This document shows positions 1 to 6,969 of a DNA stretch of 32,372 bases, in pieces. The stretch spans positions 1 through 32,372 of the forward strand of contig WHTY01000058.1 of the NCBI GenBank assembly GCA_009377475.1, given 5' to 3'. A program made the translations under genes and the position numbers. Source of the stretch: Actinophytocola sp. (GTDB taxonomy: Bacteria; Actinomycetota; Actinomycetes; Mycobacteriales; Pseudonocardiaceae). The notes under the pieces are model-generated. The model was not told where the DNA came from, made no database searches, and saw only the letters and a program-made list of their open reading frames with translations. The stretch's first letter is position 1. Every line of letters starts with the position of its first letter.

Positions 1-123
1 GAGGTCGGCCCCGACGAACAGGGGCCACCACCGCACCAGCGGAACTCAATGACGGGCAAACACCCGTGTGACCCGCGACCGGAGCCTACCCACTCCACCC
101 GAGACACATCGACTCGTCGGGCT
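1..123. other. window edge, no supportable complete gene
   Basis: No gene can be firmly placed here. On the minus strand a GTG at 36-34 opens a frame that runs off the left edge and begins MRWWPLFVGAD, which could be the start of a membrane protein continuing outside the window. It is too short to assign. Confidence 0.2.
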
Positions 124-136
124 GGGGCGAAGCCCC
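124..136 (-). terminator. short GC hairpin after the phosphodiesterase gene
   Basis: GGGGC, a GAA loop and GCCCC lie immediately beyond the stop codon of the minus-strand gene that ends at 138. Read on the minus strand it is a five-pair stem closed by TTC. There is no T-run, as is common for actinomycete terminators. It may instead belong to a gene off the left edge. Confidence 0.4.
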
Positions 137-137
137 G

Positions 138-1268
138 TTAGCCGTAGGCAAGCACCAACGGCACCAACTGCTCCGCCGACGTCAGCGAGCCGTGGTGGCC
201 CCGCAGCGAGGACTCGAGCGGCTCGACCGTGCGGCGCAGCACCGCCGACCGGCCACGTGAGGCGACCACGACGTCGCCGATCCGCGCCCGCACCGCCTCG
301 GTGACGCCGGAGCCGAACCAGCCGGTGTCGATGGCCTCCTCGCCGCTGACGACCCACGCCCGTTCGCCGAGCGTGTCCCGCCACGCGGCGAGCACATCGG
401 GCTCCGAACCGTCCACTGTGTACACATGCCTCGCGCGCGGCTCGCCGCCCAGCGCCCGCACGCCGTCGGCAAGCGGCTCGCTGCTGTCGGCGTCCACAAC
501 GGACTCATCGACCTCGACCATGCCGTGGTCCGCGACGACGGCGAGCACCGCGTCCGGCGGCAGTTCGTCGACGAGGGTGGCCACCAGGAGATCGACGTGG
601 CGCAGTTGCATCCGCCACGCCCGCGACCCCGGCCCGTACACGTGCCCGACGAAGTCCAACATCGCGTGGTAGCCGTAGCAGAACCCGCCCTGGTCCAACG
701 CGGTGAGCATCGCCGCGCCGAGGTCACCGAGCGCGTGCACCCCGACGTAATGCCCACCCCGAAGGACGGCCTGCGTCATCCCGGAGTGGGTGAACTCCGC
801 GCTCGACACCACCCGGACGTCGACGCCTGCCGACGTCGCGCGCTCGAACGCGGTCGGCATCGGCTGCACGACCGCCGGATCGACCGTGCCGCGCAGGTCC
901 TCGCCCCACGGATGAACCCGCCAGCGCAGCACGTTCATGACGCCGACGTCCGGCAGGTCGAACGAGTACCCGACCATGCCGTGCTGCCCGGAGCACGTGC
1001 CGGTGCCGATCGCGGCGAGCCCCGCCGACGTCGTTGACGGGTACCCGACGTGCAGCGTGCCGGTCCGAAGCCGTGCCAACGTCGGCGCGTCGGCCGCGTA
1101 GGCGTCGAGGAGCTCGGCGCCGAGACCGTCGATGAGCAGCACCGCAGCCGAGCTGGCCCCCGCGATGCCGAGGGTGTTCTCGAAGCCGGGTGTGCCCAGC
1201 GCGGCGAGCAGGGACGGCGTGACCTCGGCAAGGTGCGGCACCCCGTCGGGCGGTGCGGGTCGGTCCAT
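138..1268 (-). CDS. alkaline phosphatase/nucleotide pyrophosphatase family protein (type I phosphodiesterase)
   Basis: A 376-residue protein of the alkaline-phosphatase superfamily, type I phosphodiesterase/nucleotide pyrophosphatase branch. The metal-binding pattern of the family is visible: an early LLIDGLG (Asp ligand), GYPSTTSAG holding the probable Thr nucleophile, DFVGHVYGP (Asp and His ligands) and VVADHGM (Asp-His pair). There is no signal peptide, so it is probably cytoplasmic, hydrolysing a phosphodiester or pyrophosphate of unknown identity. The ATG at 1268 was chosen because the protein begins there with MDRPAPPDG, shortly before the conserved core. The upstream in-frame extension would read through the inverted repeat at 1356-1434 and looks non-coding. 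It is divergent from the FmdB gene, with a 271-base shared upstream region. The family call is strong; the substrate is unknown. Confidence 0.9.
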   Translation of the reverse strand: MDRPAPPDGVPHLAEVTPSLLAALGTPGFENTLGIAGASSAAVLLIDGLGAELLDAYAADAPTLARLRTGTLHVGYPSTTSAGLAAIGTGTCSGQHGMVGYSFDLPDVGVMNVLRWRVHPWGEDLRGTVDPAVVQPMPTAFERATSAGVDVRVVSSAEFTHSGMTQAVLRGGHYVGVHALGDLGAAMLTALDQGGFCYGYHAMLDFVGHVYGPGSRAWRMQLRHVDLLVATLVDELPPDAVLAVVADHGMVEVDESVVDADSSEPLADGVRALGGEPRARHVYTVDGSEPDVLAAWRDTLGERAWVVSGEEAIDTGWFGSGVTEAVRARIGDVVVASRGRSAVLRRTVEPLESSLRGHHGSLTSAEQLVPLVLAYG

Positions 1269-1355
1269 ACCTCTAAGCGTGCCTGATCTCGCGCCGCGTC
1301 GGCCGCTCGCGCCTGACGACGTCCGTCGAGCCCAGCCCGACCGCAAGCCGTTGTT

Positions 1356-1434
1356 GATCAACCTACCGCGCGGTGTTGTCAGCGAAACTCGACGGAACGG
1401 ACATTCTCGCGCAACAGCGCGCGGTAGGTTGATC
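1356..1434. repeat. 17-bp perfect inverted repeat in a divergent promoter region
   Basis: GATCAACCTACCGCGCG at 1356-1372 is perfectly reverse-complemented at 1418-1434, with a 45-base spacer. The left arm sits inside TTGATCAA, itself a palindrome, and a further GTTGATC occurs near 1475. The element lies between the divergent phosphatase and FmdB genes. It could be a dispersed intergenic repeat, a small non-autonomous mobile element or an operator pair. Nothing here decides which. Confidence 0.7.
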
Positions 1435-1539
1435 GACTTCCGCCCGCCGTAGCCGGTCGCCGGGATCGAGGTCTGGTGTTGATCACGGACGACGGCCGAC
1501 GGCGTTCGACGTAAGCCCGACATGCGCGATAATCGACGC

Positions 1540-1770
1540 ATGCCGACGTACGCATACCGGTGCCGCGAGTGCACCACCACCTTCGAGGTGAACCGGCCGA
1601 TGGACCAGGCCAGCGCGCCCGCCGCCTGCCCCGAGGGCCACGACGACACCGTCAAGCTGCTGACGACGGTCGCGCTGACCGGCCGCTCCGCACCGAGCCC
1701 CGCGATGAACACCGCCCCCGCGGCGGCACCGGCTGGCGGTGGCTGCTGCGGGGGCGGCTGCTGCGGTTGA
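1540..1770 (+). CDS. FmdB family zinc-ribbon regulatory protein
   Basis: A 76-residue protein beginning MPTYAYRC, the diagnostic start of FmdB-type zinc ribbons. The first metal knuckle is CRECxxxF (Cys8, Cys11). The second is CPEGH, so the usual final Cys is replaced by His or shifted. The C-terminus is Gly/Ala-rich and ends in two GGCCG-type clusters, giving four extra cysteines in adjacent pairs. Such proteins are thought to act as small regulators, and direct function is unproven. I chose the second in-frame ATG (1540) because the family motif starts exactly there; the ATG at 1522 would add six unrelated residues. It stands alone on this strand. Confidence 0.85.
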   Translation: MPTYAYRCRECTTTFEVNRPMDQASAPAACPEGHDDTVKLLTTVALTGRSAPSPAMNTAPAAAPAGGGCCGGGCCG

Positions 1771-1804
1771 CCCGACCCGAATCCGGCGGCCCGGGCCGAG
1801 CAGG

Positions 1805-2425
1805 TTAAACCATCTCGGGCACGTGCAGGTGCGCCAGCGCGAGCTCGAACTCGCAGACGTCCAGCACCTCGACGCCCGCGTCGCGCGCCCCGGACAGCCG
1901 CAGCGAGTCGGCCTCGTCGCGGGTGCGCTCCATGGCGGCGCTGTCGTCGTAGGTCACCGACGACACCGCGATGCCGGACTCCCGGTCGATCATCAGGCTC
2001 GCGCTGCAGAACCCCTCAAGGTCCTGCATCGCGGGCAGCATGCCCACCCGGTAGACGTCGATAGCACGGTCGAGCGCGTCGGCGTCGAACCGCACCCACG
2101 TCGCCCGCACGCAGGCGCCCTGGTGCGTCGGGTGGTCGCGGTGCAGCACCGCGATCTCCCACTCGTCCACCTGCGCCCGGTTGCCCATGATCTCCGCGGC
2201 CCGTTCGCGCATCGGCCGCGCCATGTCCTCACTCGCCCGCATACTCTCCATGGAGTCCCACGCGCTGGTGGCGATACACCGGCCCATCTCCCGGTCCACG
2301 AGCATGGACATCCCGACGCAGCCAGGCATGTCCATGAGCGCGGACATCACGTCATCGCGGATGAAGGCGATGCCGTTGTCGATCGAATCCAGGTGCGCTT
2401 GCACTGTGGTGGAACGCGCGTACAC
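1805..2425 (-). CDS. protein with two ABM-like (ferredoxin-fold) domains
   Basis: A 206-residue soluble protein that looks like two copies of a dimeric alpha/beta-barrel (antibiotic biosynthesis monooxygenase-like) domain. Each half carries a GC/GF-x-x-x-S-M/L pattern followed by a strand with DRE (DMPGCVGMSMLVDRE and DLEGFCSASLMIDRE) and a Ser-rich W/Y-D-S strand. No catalytic residues can be named, and many relatives are uncharacterised. The start is the GTG at 2425, with GGAG six bases upstream on the minus strand. The longer in-frame ATG extension is Arg-rich and shows no homology-like pattern. It faces away from the FmdB gene, with 34 bases between their ends. Confidence 0.7.
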   Translation of the reverse strand: MYARSTTVQAHLDSIDNGIAFIRDDVMSALMDMPGCVGMSMLVDREMGRCIATSAWDSMESMRASEDMARPMRERAAEIMGNRAQVDEWEIAVLHRDHPTHQGACVRATWVRFDADALDRAIDVYRVGMLPAMQDLEGFCSASLMIDRESGIAVSSVTYDDSAAMERTRDEADSLRLSGARDAGVEVLDVCEFELALAHLHVPEMV

Positions 2426-2545
2426 GCCTCTCCACCCCCTTCCGATCGGGGCAGCGCCCCGGCGGCGCCGCCGGTCGCCTCTCAGCCTGCGCCGCCCCGA
2501 CCCTGGCCGCAACGCCGCTCACCCGCACGCGCGATGGGTCAGTGC

Positions 2546-2595
2546 GTGCCGAAGGTGCCCTTCGGCACGCAATATGTACCGAAGGGCACCTTCGG
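2546..2595. repeat. nested palindromes forming a large inverted repeat
   Basis: CCGAAGGTGCCCTTCGG (2549-2565) and its exact reverse complement (2579-2595) are separated by 13 bases, and each arm is itself a near-palindrome. The left hairpin GTGCCGAAG-gtgcc-CTTCGGCAC is a perfect nine-pair stem at 2546-2568. The element can form either two small hairpins or one long one. It lies downstream of the fused dehydrogenase (ends 2616, minus strand) and upstream of the ABM-like gene, so it may act as a terminator of the former. Confidence 0.7.
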
Positions 2596-2615
2596 CTCGG
2601 TCCGGTAGCACCGCC

Positions 2616-4391
2616 TCAGCCGTAGTCCCAGAAGCCCTGCCCGGTCTTGCGGCCAAGCCGACTCGCTTTGACCAGGTGTTCCAGCAGCGGCGCAGGCGAG
2701 AACCCTGCCTCGCGGAACTCGTTGAACAACGTCCGCTGGATGGCGAGCGAGACGTCGAGCCCGACGACGTCAAGCAGCTCGAACGGCCCCATCGGCAGCG
2801 AGCAGCCGACCTTCATCGCGGTGTCGATGTCGGCGGCCTTCGCGTAGTGCGCCTCCAGCATCTTCACCGCGTCGTTGAGGTACGGGAACAGCAGCGCGTT
2901 GACGATGAAGCCCGCCCGATCGCCGCAGTGCACCGGCACCTTGCGCACCTTCGCGCAGACGTCGGTGACGGTGGCCTCGACGTCCGGCGCGGTGCTGATC
3001 GTGCTGACCACCTCGACCAGCTTCATCACCTGCGCCGGGTTGAAGAAGTGCATCCCGATGACGTCGGCCGGACGGCTGGTCGCCGCCGCGCACTCCACCA
3101 CGGGCAGTGACGACGTCGTGGTCGCCAACACCGCACCGGGCTTCACGACGGCGTCCACTGCGGTGAATACCTCACGCTTGACGTCGATGTCCTCCGCGAC
3201 GGCCTCCACCACGAGATCGACGTCGGCCAGCGCGCTGAACTCCACCGCTGGCGTGATCCGCCCGATCGCGGCATCGGCGTCCTCGGCGGCCAGCCGTCCC
3301 TTGGCCACCGCCTTGTCCAGCGACTTGCGCACCTTGGCGATCGCACCGTTGGCCTTGTCCTCGCTCCGGGCGCGCAGGACGACGTCGTAGCCCGCCTTGG
3401 CGAACACCTCGACGATCCCGGTCGCCATCGTGCCCGTGCCGATGACGCCAACCGCACGCACCGGCCGTGCGCCGGACCCCGCCGACGCCGTGTCCGGGGT
3501 GAGCGCGTCGGCGACGACGGTCGGCGAGTCGGGCGCGTCGTAGGTGTAGAAACCCCTGCCGGTCTTCCTGCCGAGCAGGCCCGCCGTGATCATCTGCTTG
3601 AGGATCGGCGCGGGCGCGTGCCGCCGGTCGCGTGACTGGTGATACATCGAGTCGAGGATCTCGTACGCGGTGTCCAGCCCGATCAGGTCGATCAGCGCCA
3701 GCGGCCCCATCGGATAGCCGCAGCCGAAGCGCATCGCGGCGTCCAGATCCTCGCGGGTACCGTAGCGCTGCTCGTACATCGTGACCGCGTGGTTGAGGTA
3801 GCCGAACAGCAGCGCGTTGGCGATGAACCCGGCCCGATCCCCCGTGACCACCGGGCTCTTGCCGATCCGCTCGGCCAGCGCGACGACGTCGTCCACGACG
3901 TCCTGCTCGGTGACGACGGTGCGCACCACCTCGACCAGCGCCATCACCGGGGCGGGATTGAAGAAATGCAGGCCGACGACCTTGCTCGGCCGCGGCGTGT
4001 GGACCCCGATCTCGGTGATCGACAACGACGACGTGTTGGACGCCAGGATCACGTCCGGCTTGGTGATCTTGGCAAGCTGCTCGAAGAGGTCCGCCTTGGC
4101 GTCGAGGTGTTCCGGGATCGCCTCGACGACCAGGTCGACGTCGGCCAGCTTCTCCAGCGACGTCGTGTACGTGATCCGGTCGAGCAGGGCCTCGCGCGCC
4201 GCGTCGTCCAGCTTGTCCTTCGCCAGCGCCCGCTCCGTGGACTGCTCGATGTGGCCGCGCGACCGCGCGATGCAGTCGTCGTTCAGCTCCACCCCGACGA
4301 CGGGGATGCCGCTGCGGGCGAACACCTCCGCGATGCCAGCACCCATGGTGCCAAGGCCGACCACTCCAACAGTTGCGAACTCACGCGGCAT
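2616..4391 (-). CDS. tandem-fused 3-hydroxybutyryl-CoA / 3-hydroxyacyl-CoA dehydrogenase
   Basis: A 591-residue protein made of two complete 3-hydroxyacyl-CoA dehydrogenase units. Each has an NAD-binding Rossmann half and a C-terminal helical half. The first begins VGVVGLGTMGAG and the second, near residue 312, AVGVIGTGTMATG. Both contain the catalytic HFFNP motif, GDRAGFI-NALLF and LGRKTG-GF. It would oxidise 3-hydroxybutyryl-CoA to acetoacetyl-CoA or act in the reverse direction in polyhydroxybutyrate or fatty-acid metabolism. The second unit has Ala in place of the last Gly of GxGxxG, so its cofactor binding may differ. The start ATG at 4391 has GGAGG just upstream (GGAGGCCCGC ATG on the minus strand). 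Fused duplicates of this size occur in actinobacteria. Confidence 0.92.
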   Translation of the reverse strand: MPREFATVGVVGLGTMGAGIAEVFARSGIPVVGVELNDDCIARSRGHIEQSTERALAKDKLDDAAREALLDRITYTTSLEKLADVDLVVEAIPEHLDAKADLFEQLAKITKPDVILASNTSSLSITEIGVHTPRPSKVVGLHFFNPAPVMALVEVVRTVVTEQDVVDDVVALAERIGKSPVVTGDRAGFIANALLFGYLNHAVTMYEQRYGTREDLDAAMRFGCGYPMGPLALIDLIGLDTAYEILDSMYHQSRDRRHAPAPILKQMITAGLLGRKTGRGFYTYDAPDSPTVVADALTPDTASAGSGARPVRAVGVIGTGTMATGIVEVFAKAGYDVVLRARSEDKANGAIAKVRKSLDKAVAKGRLAAEDADAAIGRITPAVEFSALADVDLVVEAVAEDIDVKREVFTAVDAVVKPGAVLATTTSSLPVVECAAATSRPADVIGMHFFNPAQVMKLVEVVSTISTAPDVEATVTDVCAKVRKVPVHCGDRAGFIVNALLFPYLNDAVKMLEAHYAKAADIDTAMKVGCSLPMGPFELLDVVGLDVSLAIQRTLFNEFREAGFSPAPLLEHLVKASRLGRKTGQGFWDYG

Positions 4392-4450
4392 GCGGGCCTC
4401 CGATGCTCAGTCGCCGCCCTCGGCTACTACTGGGTAATATGCCGATAGTG

Positions 4451-4470
4451 CCATGGATCACGTCCCATGG
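4451..4470. promoter_or_regulatory. paired CCATGG sites upstream of the dehydrogenase gene
   Basis: CCATGG, eight bases and CCATGG lie about 60 bases upstream of the minus-strand start at 4391. A candidate -10 (CATATT/TATTAC around 4430-4440) lies between the site and the gene. The half-site pair would suit a dimeric regulator such as a TetR-type repressor of fatty-acid genes, but no regulator is adjacent. This is an inference from symmetry only. Confidence 0.25.
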
Positions 4471-4566
4471 CAGCGTGGCGACCGGGGTATTTTCCGCGCC
4501 GCAGCAGATCCGCCTTGCGCTACTCAGTTACCGGAAAAGACGGGGCGCCGTATTCGGTAGCGCATG

Positions 4567-4606
4567 CCCAAACCACCGAGCACCCACTGGGCGTCGGTGG
4601 TTTGGG
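4567..4606 (-). terminator. 13-pair perfect hairpin
   Basis: CCCAAACCACCGA (4567-4579) pairs perfectly with TCGGTGGTTTGGG (4594-4606) around a 14-base loop that contains CCCACTGGG, a further palindrome. It begins 35 bases past the stop of the minus-strand Cys-rich peptide gene, so it most likely ends that short transcript. There is no T-run. It would also shield the dehydrogenase promoter from read-through. Confidence 0.6.
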
Positions 4607-4640
4607 ATTATGACGCGATCAGCCTCGCGCGGAGACGTCG

Positions 4641-4712
4641 TCAGCCGCAGTTCGAGCAGCAGCCGCAACCGGGGCCGGAGCACTTACCGCAGCCACATCC
4701 GCATCCGCTCAT
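4641..4712 (-). CDS. 23-residue cysteine-rich peptide
   Basis: A very short gene that standard length cut-offs would miss. It encodes 23 residues, eight of them Cys (positions 4, 6, 8, 11, 16, 18, 19, 22); most of the rest are Gly or Ser, plus one Lys and one Asn. The start is MSGCGCGCGK and the end GCGCCSNCG. The ATG at 4712 is preceded by a strong Shine-Dalgarno (GGAGGG, then TGTC, then ATG) and the frame ends in TGA at 4641. A strong hairpin follows at 4567-4606, so it looks like a self-contained transcription unit. The CxC and CC spacing resembles metallothioneins or thiolate metal-binding peptides; a role in Zn or Cu binding is inference. No known family was recognised. Confidence 0.6.
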   Translation of the reverse strand: MSGCGCGCGKCSGPGCGCCSNCG

Positions 4713-4893
4713 GACACCCTCCGTATCGTCGGATGCGCATAACGCTACGCACAAGGACGTGGCGGGGACAACCTCCAGCTGGGCGACGTCGATGCGCGCC
4801 CGCGCGGCCGTGGTGCGTCCCGCGGCCGAGGCGCGCCGCGCGGCCGGGGGCGTCCCGAGCGCCGTGGCACGCCTCGCGACCGGGGCGTTCACC

Positions 4894-4973
4894 GCTTCGC
4901 CAGGGAAATTGCACGGATGGCGCCCGGTAGATGTCGCAATGTCCGAATCGCGGCGCAATTTCCCTGGCGAAGC
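4894..4973. repeat. 19-bp perfect inverted repeat
   Basis: GCTTCGCCAGGGAAATTGC (4894-4912) is exactly reverse-complemented at 4955-4973, with a 42-base spacer. The TTCGCCAGG core also recurs in the hairpins at 15228-15294, and GTCCGAATC in the spacer recurs near 6425, suggesting a dispersed intergenic repeat family of this genome. A terminator function for nucS, which ends at 5076 on the minus strand, is also possible. Confidence 0.65.
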
Positions 4974-4998
4974 CCCGAGAGACGTCCCCGAGAGACGC
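4973..4998. repeat. 13-bp tandem duplication
   Basis: CCCCGAGAGACGT is followed immediately by CCCCGAGAGACGC. It abuts the right arm of the 19-bp inverted repeat and lies in non-coding DNA. It is probably a replication-slippage product. Confidence 0.6.
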
Positions 4999-5075
4999 CG
5001 CGGCGCGATATGTCTGGCGAAGCTGCGAGGGGCCGCGAGGCCCAGCGAGGCCGGGGCGGTGCGCACCCGGCGATG

Positions 5076-5759
5076 TCAGAACAGCCGGAACTCGTCCGAC
5101 TCGATGCCGCGCAGCGCGTCGTAGTCCAGTGTCACGCAGCGGATGCCACGGTCCTCGGCGAGCGTGCGGGCCTGCGGTTTGATCTGCTGTGCAGCGAACA
5201 CCCCGGCGACCGGCGACAGCAGCGGGTCACGGTTGAGCAGGTCGAGATACCGCGTCAGCTGCTCGACGCCGTCGATCTCGCCCCGCCGCTTGATCTCGAC
5301 GGCCACCGTCGCGCCGCCGTCGCGGCAAAGAATGTCCACCGGCCCGATCGCGGTCGGGTACTCGCGGCGGATCAGGCTGTAGCCGTCACCGAGGGTGGTG
5401 ATGTGTTCGGCGAGCAGCTTCTGGAGGTGCGCCTCGACGCCGTCCTTGACAAGCCCCGGCTCCGCGCCGAGCTCCTGGCCGTGGTCGTGCAGCACCTCCT
5501 CGATGGTGATGACGAGCTTCTCCCCCGCCTTGTTCTGCACGGTCCACCGCGCAACCCCATCCGCGCCCCCGCCGTCGCCGTCCTCCTCCGTGAGCCAGCA
5601 CGGCGGACTCATCCAGTTCAGCGGCTTGTACGCCCGGTCATCGGAGTGCACCGACACCGACCCATCGGACTTGACAAGCAACAACCGGGTGGCCATCGGC
5701 AGGTGGGCAGTCAGCCTGCCCGCGTAGTCCACCTCACACCGAGCGATCACCAAACGCAC
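5076..5759 (-). CDS. nucS: endonuclease NucS (EndoMS), non-canonical mismatch repair
   Basis: A 227-residue endonuclease that cuts both strands at mismatched bases and gives the MutS/MutL-independent mismatch repair of actinobacteria. The N-terminal DNA-binding half starts MRLVIARCEVDYAGRLTAHL and includes the P-N-WMSPP segment. The C-terminal RecB-like nuclease half contains Asp142 (VDILCRDG) and Glu155-x-Lys157 (VEIKRRGEID), followed by QLTRYLDLL. The C-terminus ends DEFRLF, consistent with the known beta-clamp-binding tail. Length and motifs match the family throughout. It is divergent from the Nudix gene at 5780, with 20 bases between the two starts, so their promoters must overlap. Confidence 0.96.
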   Translation of the reverse strand: MRLVIARCEVDYAGRLTAHLPMATRLLLVKSDGSVSVHSDDRAYKPLNWMSPPCWLTEEDGDGGGADGVARWTVQNKAGEKLVITIEEVLHDHGQELGAEPGLVKDGVEAHLQKLLAEHITTLGDGYSLIRREYPTAIGPVDILCRDGGATVAVEIKRRGEIDGVEQLTRYLDLLNRDPLLSPVAGVFAAQQIKPQARTLAEDRGIRCVTLDYDALRGIESDEFRLF

Positions 5760-5779
5760 GCGCAGCAGCCTAAGTCACA

Positions 5780-6322
5780 ATGCGGGGCATGGAGACGCTG
5801 GGTTCGCGCGAGGTGTACGTCAACAACTGGATGAGCGTGCGGGAGGACGACGTCCGCCGCGCAGACGGTTCCGAGGGCATCTACGGGGTGGTCGACAAGC
5901 CGCACTACGCGCTGGTCATCCCGCTGGACGGCGATCGGCTGCACCTCGTCGAGCAGTACCGCTACCCTCTCGGGCTGCGGCGCTGGGAGTTTCCACAGGG
6001 CACGGCACCCGAACGGGAGCACATGACCCCGATCGAGCTCGCGGCGCGGGAGCTGCGGGAGGAGACCGGGCTCCGCGCGGACAGCATGGTCGAGATCGGC
6101 CTGCTCGACGTCGCTCCCGGCCTGACCAGCCAGCGAGGCCGGGTCTTCCTTGCGACGGGGCTCACCGAGGGGGAGCACGCCCGGGAGCTGGAGGAGCAGG
6201 ACATGCGCACAGCGTGGTTCACCCGATCGGACTTCGAGAAGATGGTCAGCGAGGGTGAGATCACCGACGCGCAGTCCATCGCCGCGTACGCGCAGTTGCT
6301 GCTGCACGAGCGCCGGATGTAG
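5780..6322 (+). CDS. Nudix hydrolase, ADP-ribose pyrophosphatase-like
   Basis: A 180-residue Nudix enzyme. The Nudix box is visible as GTAPERE followed by AARELREETGL, with two more residues than the strict 23-residue consensus between the first Glu and the RE. The upstream strand LVEQYRYPLGLRRWEFPQG is typical of ADP-ribose or nucleoside-diphosphate-sugar pyrophosphatases, which clear toxic nucleotide derivatives. The likely start is the ATG at 5780; the in-frame ATG at 5789 is nearly as good, and neither has a convincing ribosome-binding site. With only 20 bases to the divergent nucS start, a leaderless or very short leader is likely. The exact substrate is not predictable. Confidence 0.88.
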   Translation: MRGMETLGSREVYVNNWMSVREDDVRRADGSEGIYGVVDKPHYALVIPLDGDRLHLVEQYRYPLGLRRWEFPQGTAPEREHMTPIELAARELREETGLRADSMVEIGLLDVAPGLTSQRGRVFLATGLTEGEHARELEEQDMRTAWFTRSDFEKMVSEGEITDAQSIAAYAQLLLHERRM

Positions 6323-6487
6323 CGGGCTCCCGGTTCCGCCTCCACCCGCTGAGCGCGCGAAATCGCGACAACTCCGGCGCGATATGGGCGCTGTGCGGGT
6401 GGAGGCGGCCCGGCCAACCCGCTCATGTCCGAATCCGAGGGGCACGTGTCCTTGTGGCCATGACGTCGGCGGCGCAGGCTAAGAGCC

Positions 6488-6905
6488 GTGACCACCAACC
6501 GCATCGTGCTCATCGTCGCCTACGAGGGCGTGCAACTGCTCGACGTCGCCGGACCCGCCGAGGTGTTCTCGACCGCGACGAAGATCAACGGCGGTGCTGG
6601 CTACCGGTTGCTGATCGCAACACCCAGCGGCGACGCCGTGTGCACCGACTCCGGGCTGACGCTTGGCGCGGACATCGCGCTCGCGGACGCCCCCGCGCAC
6701 GTCGACACGCTCATCGGCGCCGGGGGTCTCGGCGCGTTCCCCGCTGCGGAGTCGGCCGACCTGCTCACCGCGCTCGCGCCACTGCGCACCGCACGGCGCG
6801 TGTGCTCGGTCTGCACCGGAACGCTGCTGCTCGGTGCGATGGGCTGGCTGCGTCGAGGTGCTCGGCGGCGCCGCGTTGCTCACCGTGGCGCTGTTCGGGG
6901 AGTAA
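6488..6905 (+). pseudogene. truncated DJ-1/PfpI domain of a GlxA-type AraC-family regulator
   Basis: The frame opens with GTG at 6488 and reads as the N-terminal half of a GlxA-like regulator: IVLIVAYEGVQLLDVAGPAEVF, then the nucleophile-elbow segment VCSVCTGTLLLGA. It loses homology near 6845, and the AraC DNA-binding domain of about 150 residues is absent. In another frame the next bases read VEVLGGAALLTVALFGE and stop at 6905. That resembles the C-terminal membrane helix of an unrelated protein, as if a deletion had joined two genes. In the original frame it continues as Arg-rich nonsense to 6973, overlapping the next gene. It is most likely a decayed gene; a stand-alone short PfpI protein is the less likely alternative. 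Confidence 0.65.
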
Positions 6906-6969
6906 CCCTGTCACACACCGGGGCGTTCTCTCGTCAGATCGCTAGAGGACGGCGAACGGAGGTGGCTTC

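Larger units (their letters stand above)
4713..5075. other. intergenic stretch without a gene
   Basis: These 363 bases between the Cys-rich peptide and nucS hold no convincing gene. A longer minus-strand frame runs through but is interrupted in sense by the repeats described separately (19-bp inverted repeat, 13-bp tandem repeat) and shows no protein-like pattern. The DNA is very GC-rich with many GCGGCCG-like runs. Confidence 0.5.

Noticed and set aside
1356..1434. Insertion sequence ends
   Set aside because: Only 45 bases lie between the arms, no transposase is present and no target-site duplication could be identified.
1269..1712. N-terminal extension of the phosphodiesterase to a start near 1712
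   Set aside because: It would cover the 17-bp inverted repeat and the FmdB gene. The added residues show no protein-like pattern, and the family core begins soon after the ATG at 1268.
4713..5066. A 141-residue minus-strand frame that ends in the Cys-rich peptide
   Set aside because: The upstream part crosses the 19-bp inverted repeat and tandem repeat and lacks a ribosome-binding site, while a strong one precedes the internal ATG at 4712.
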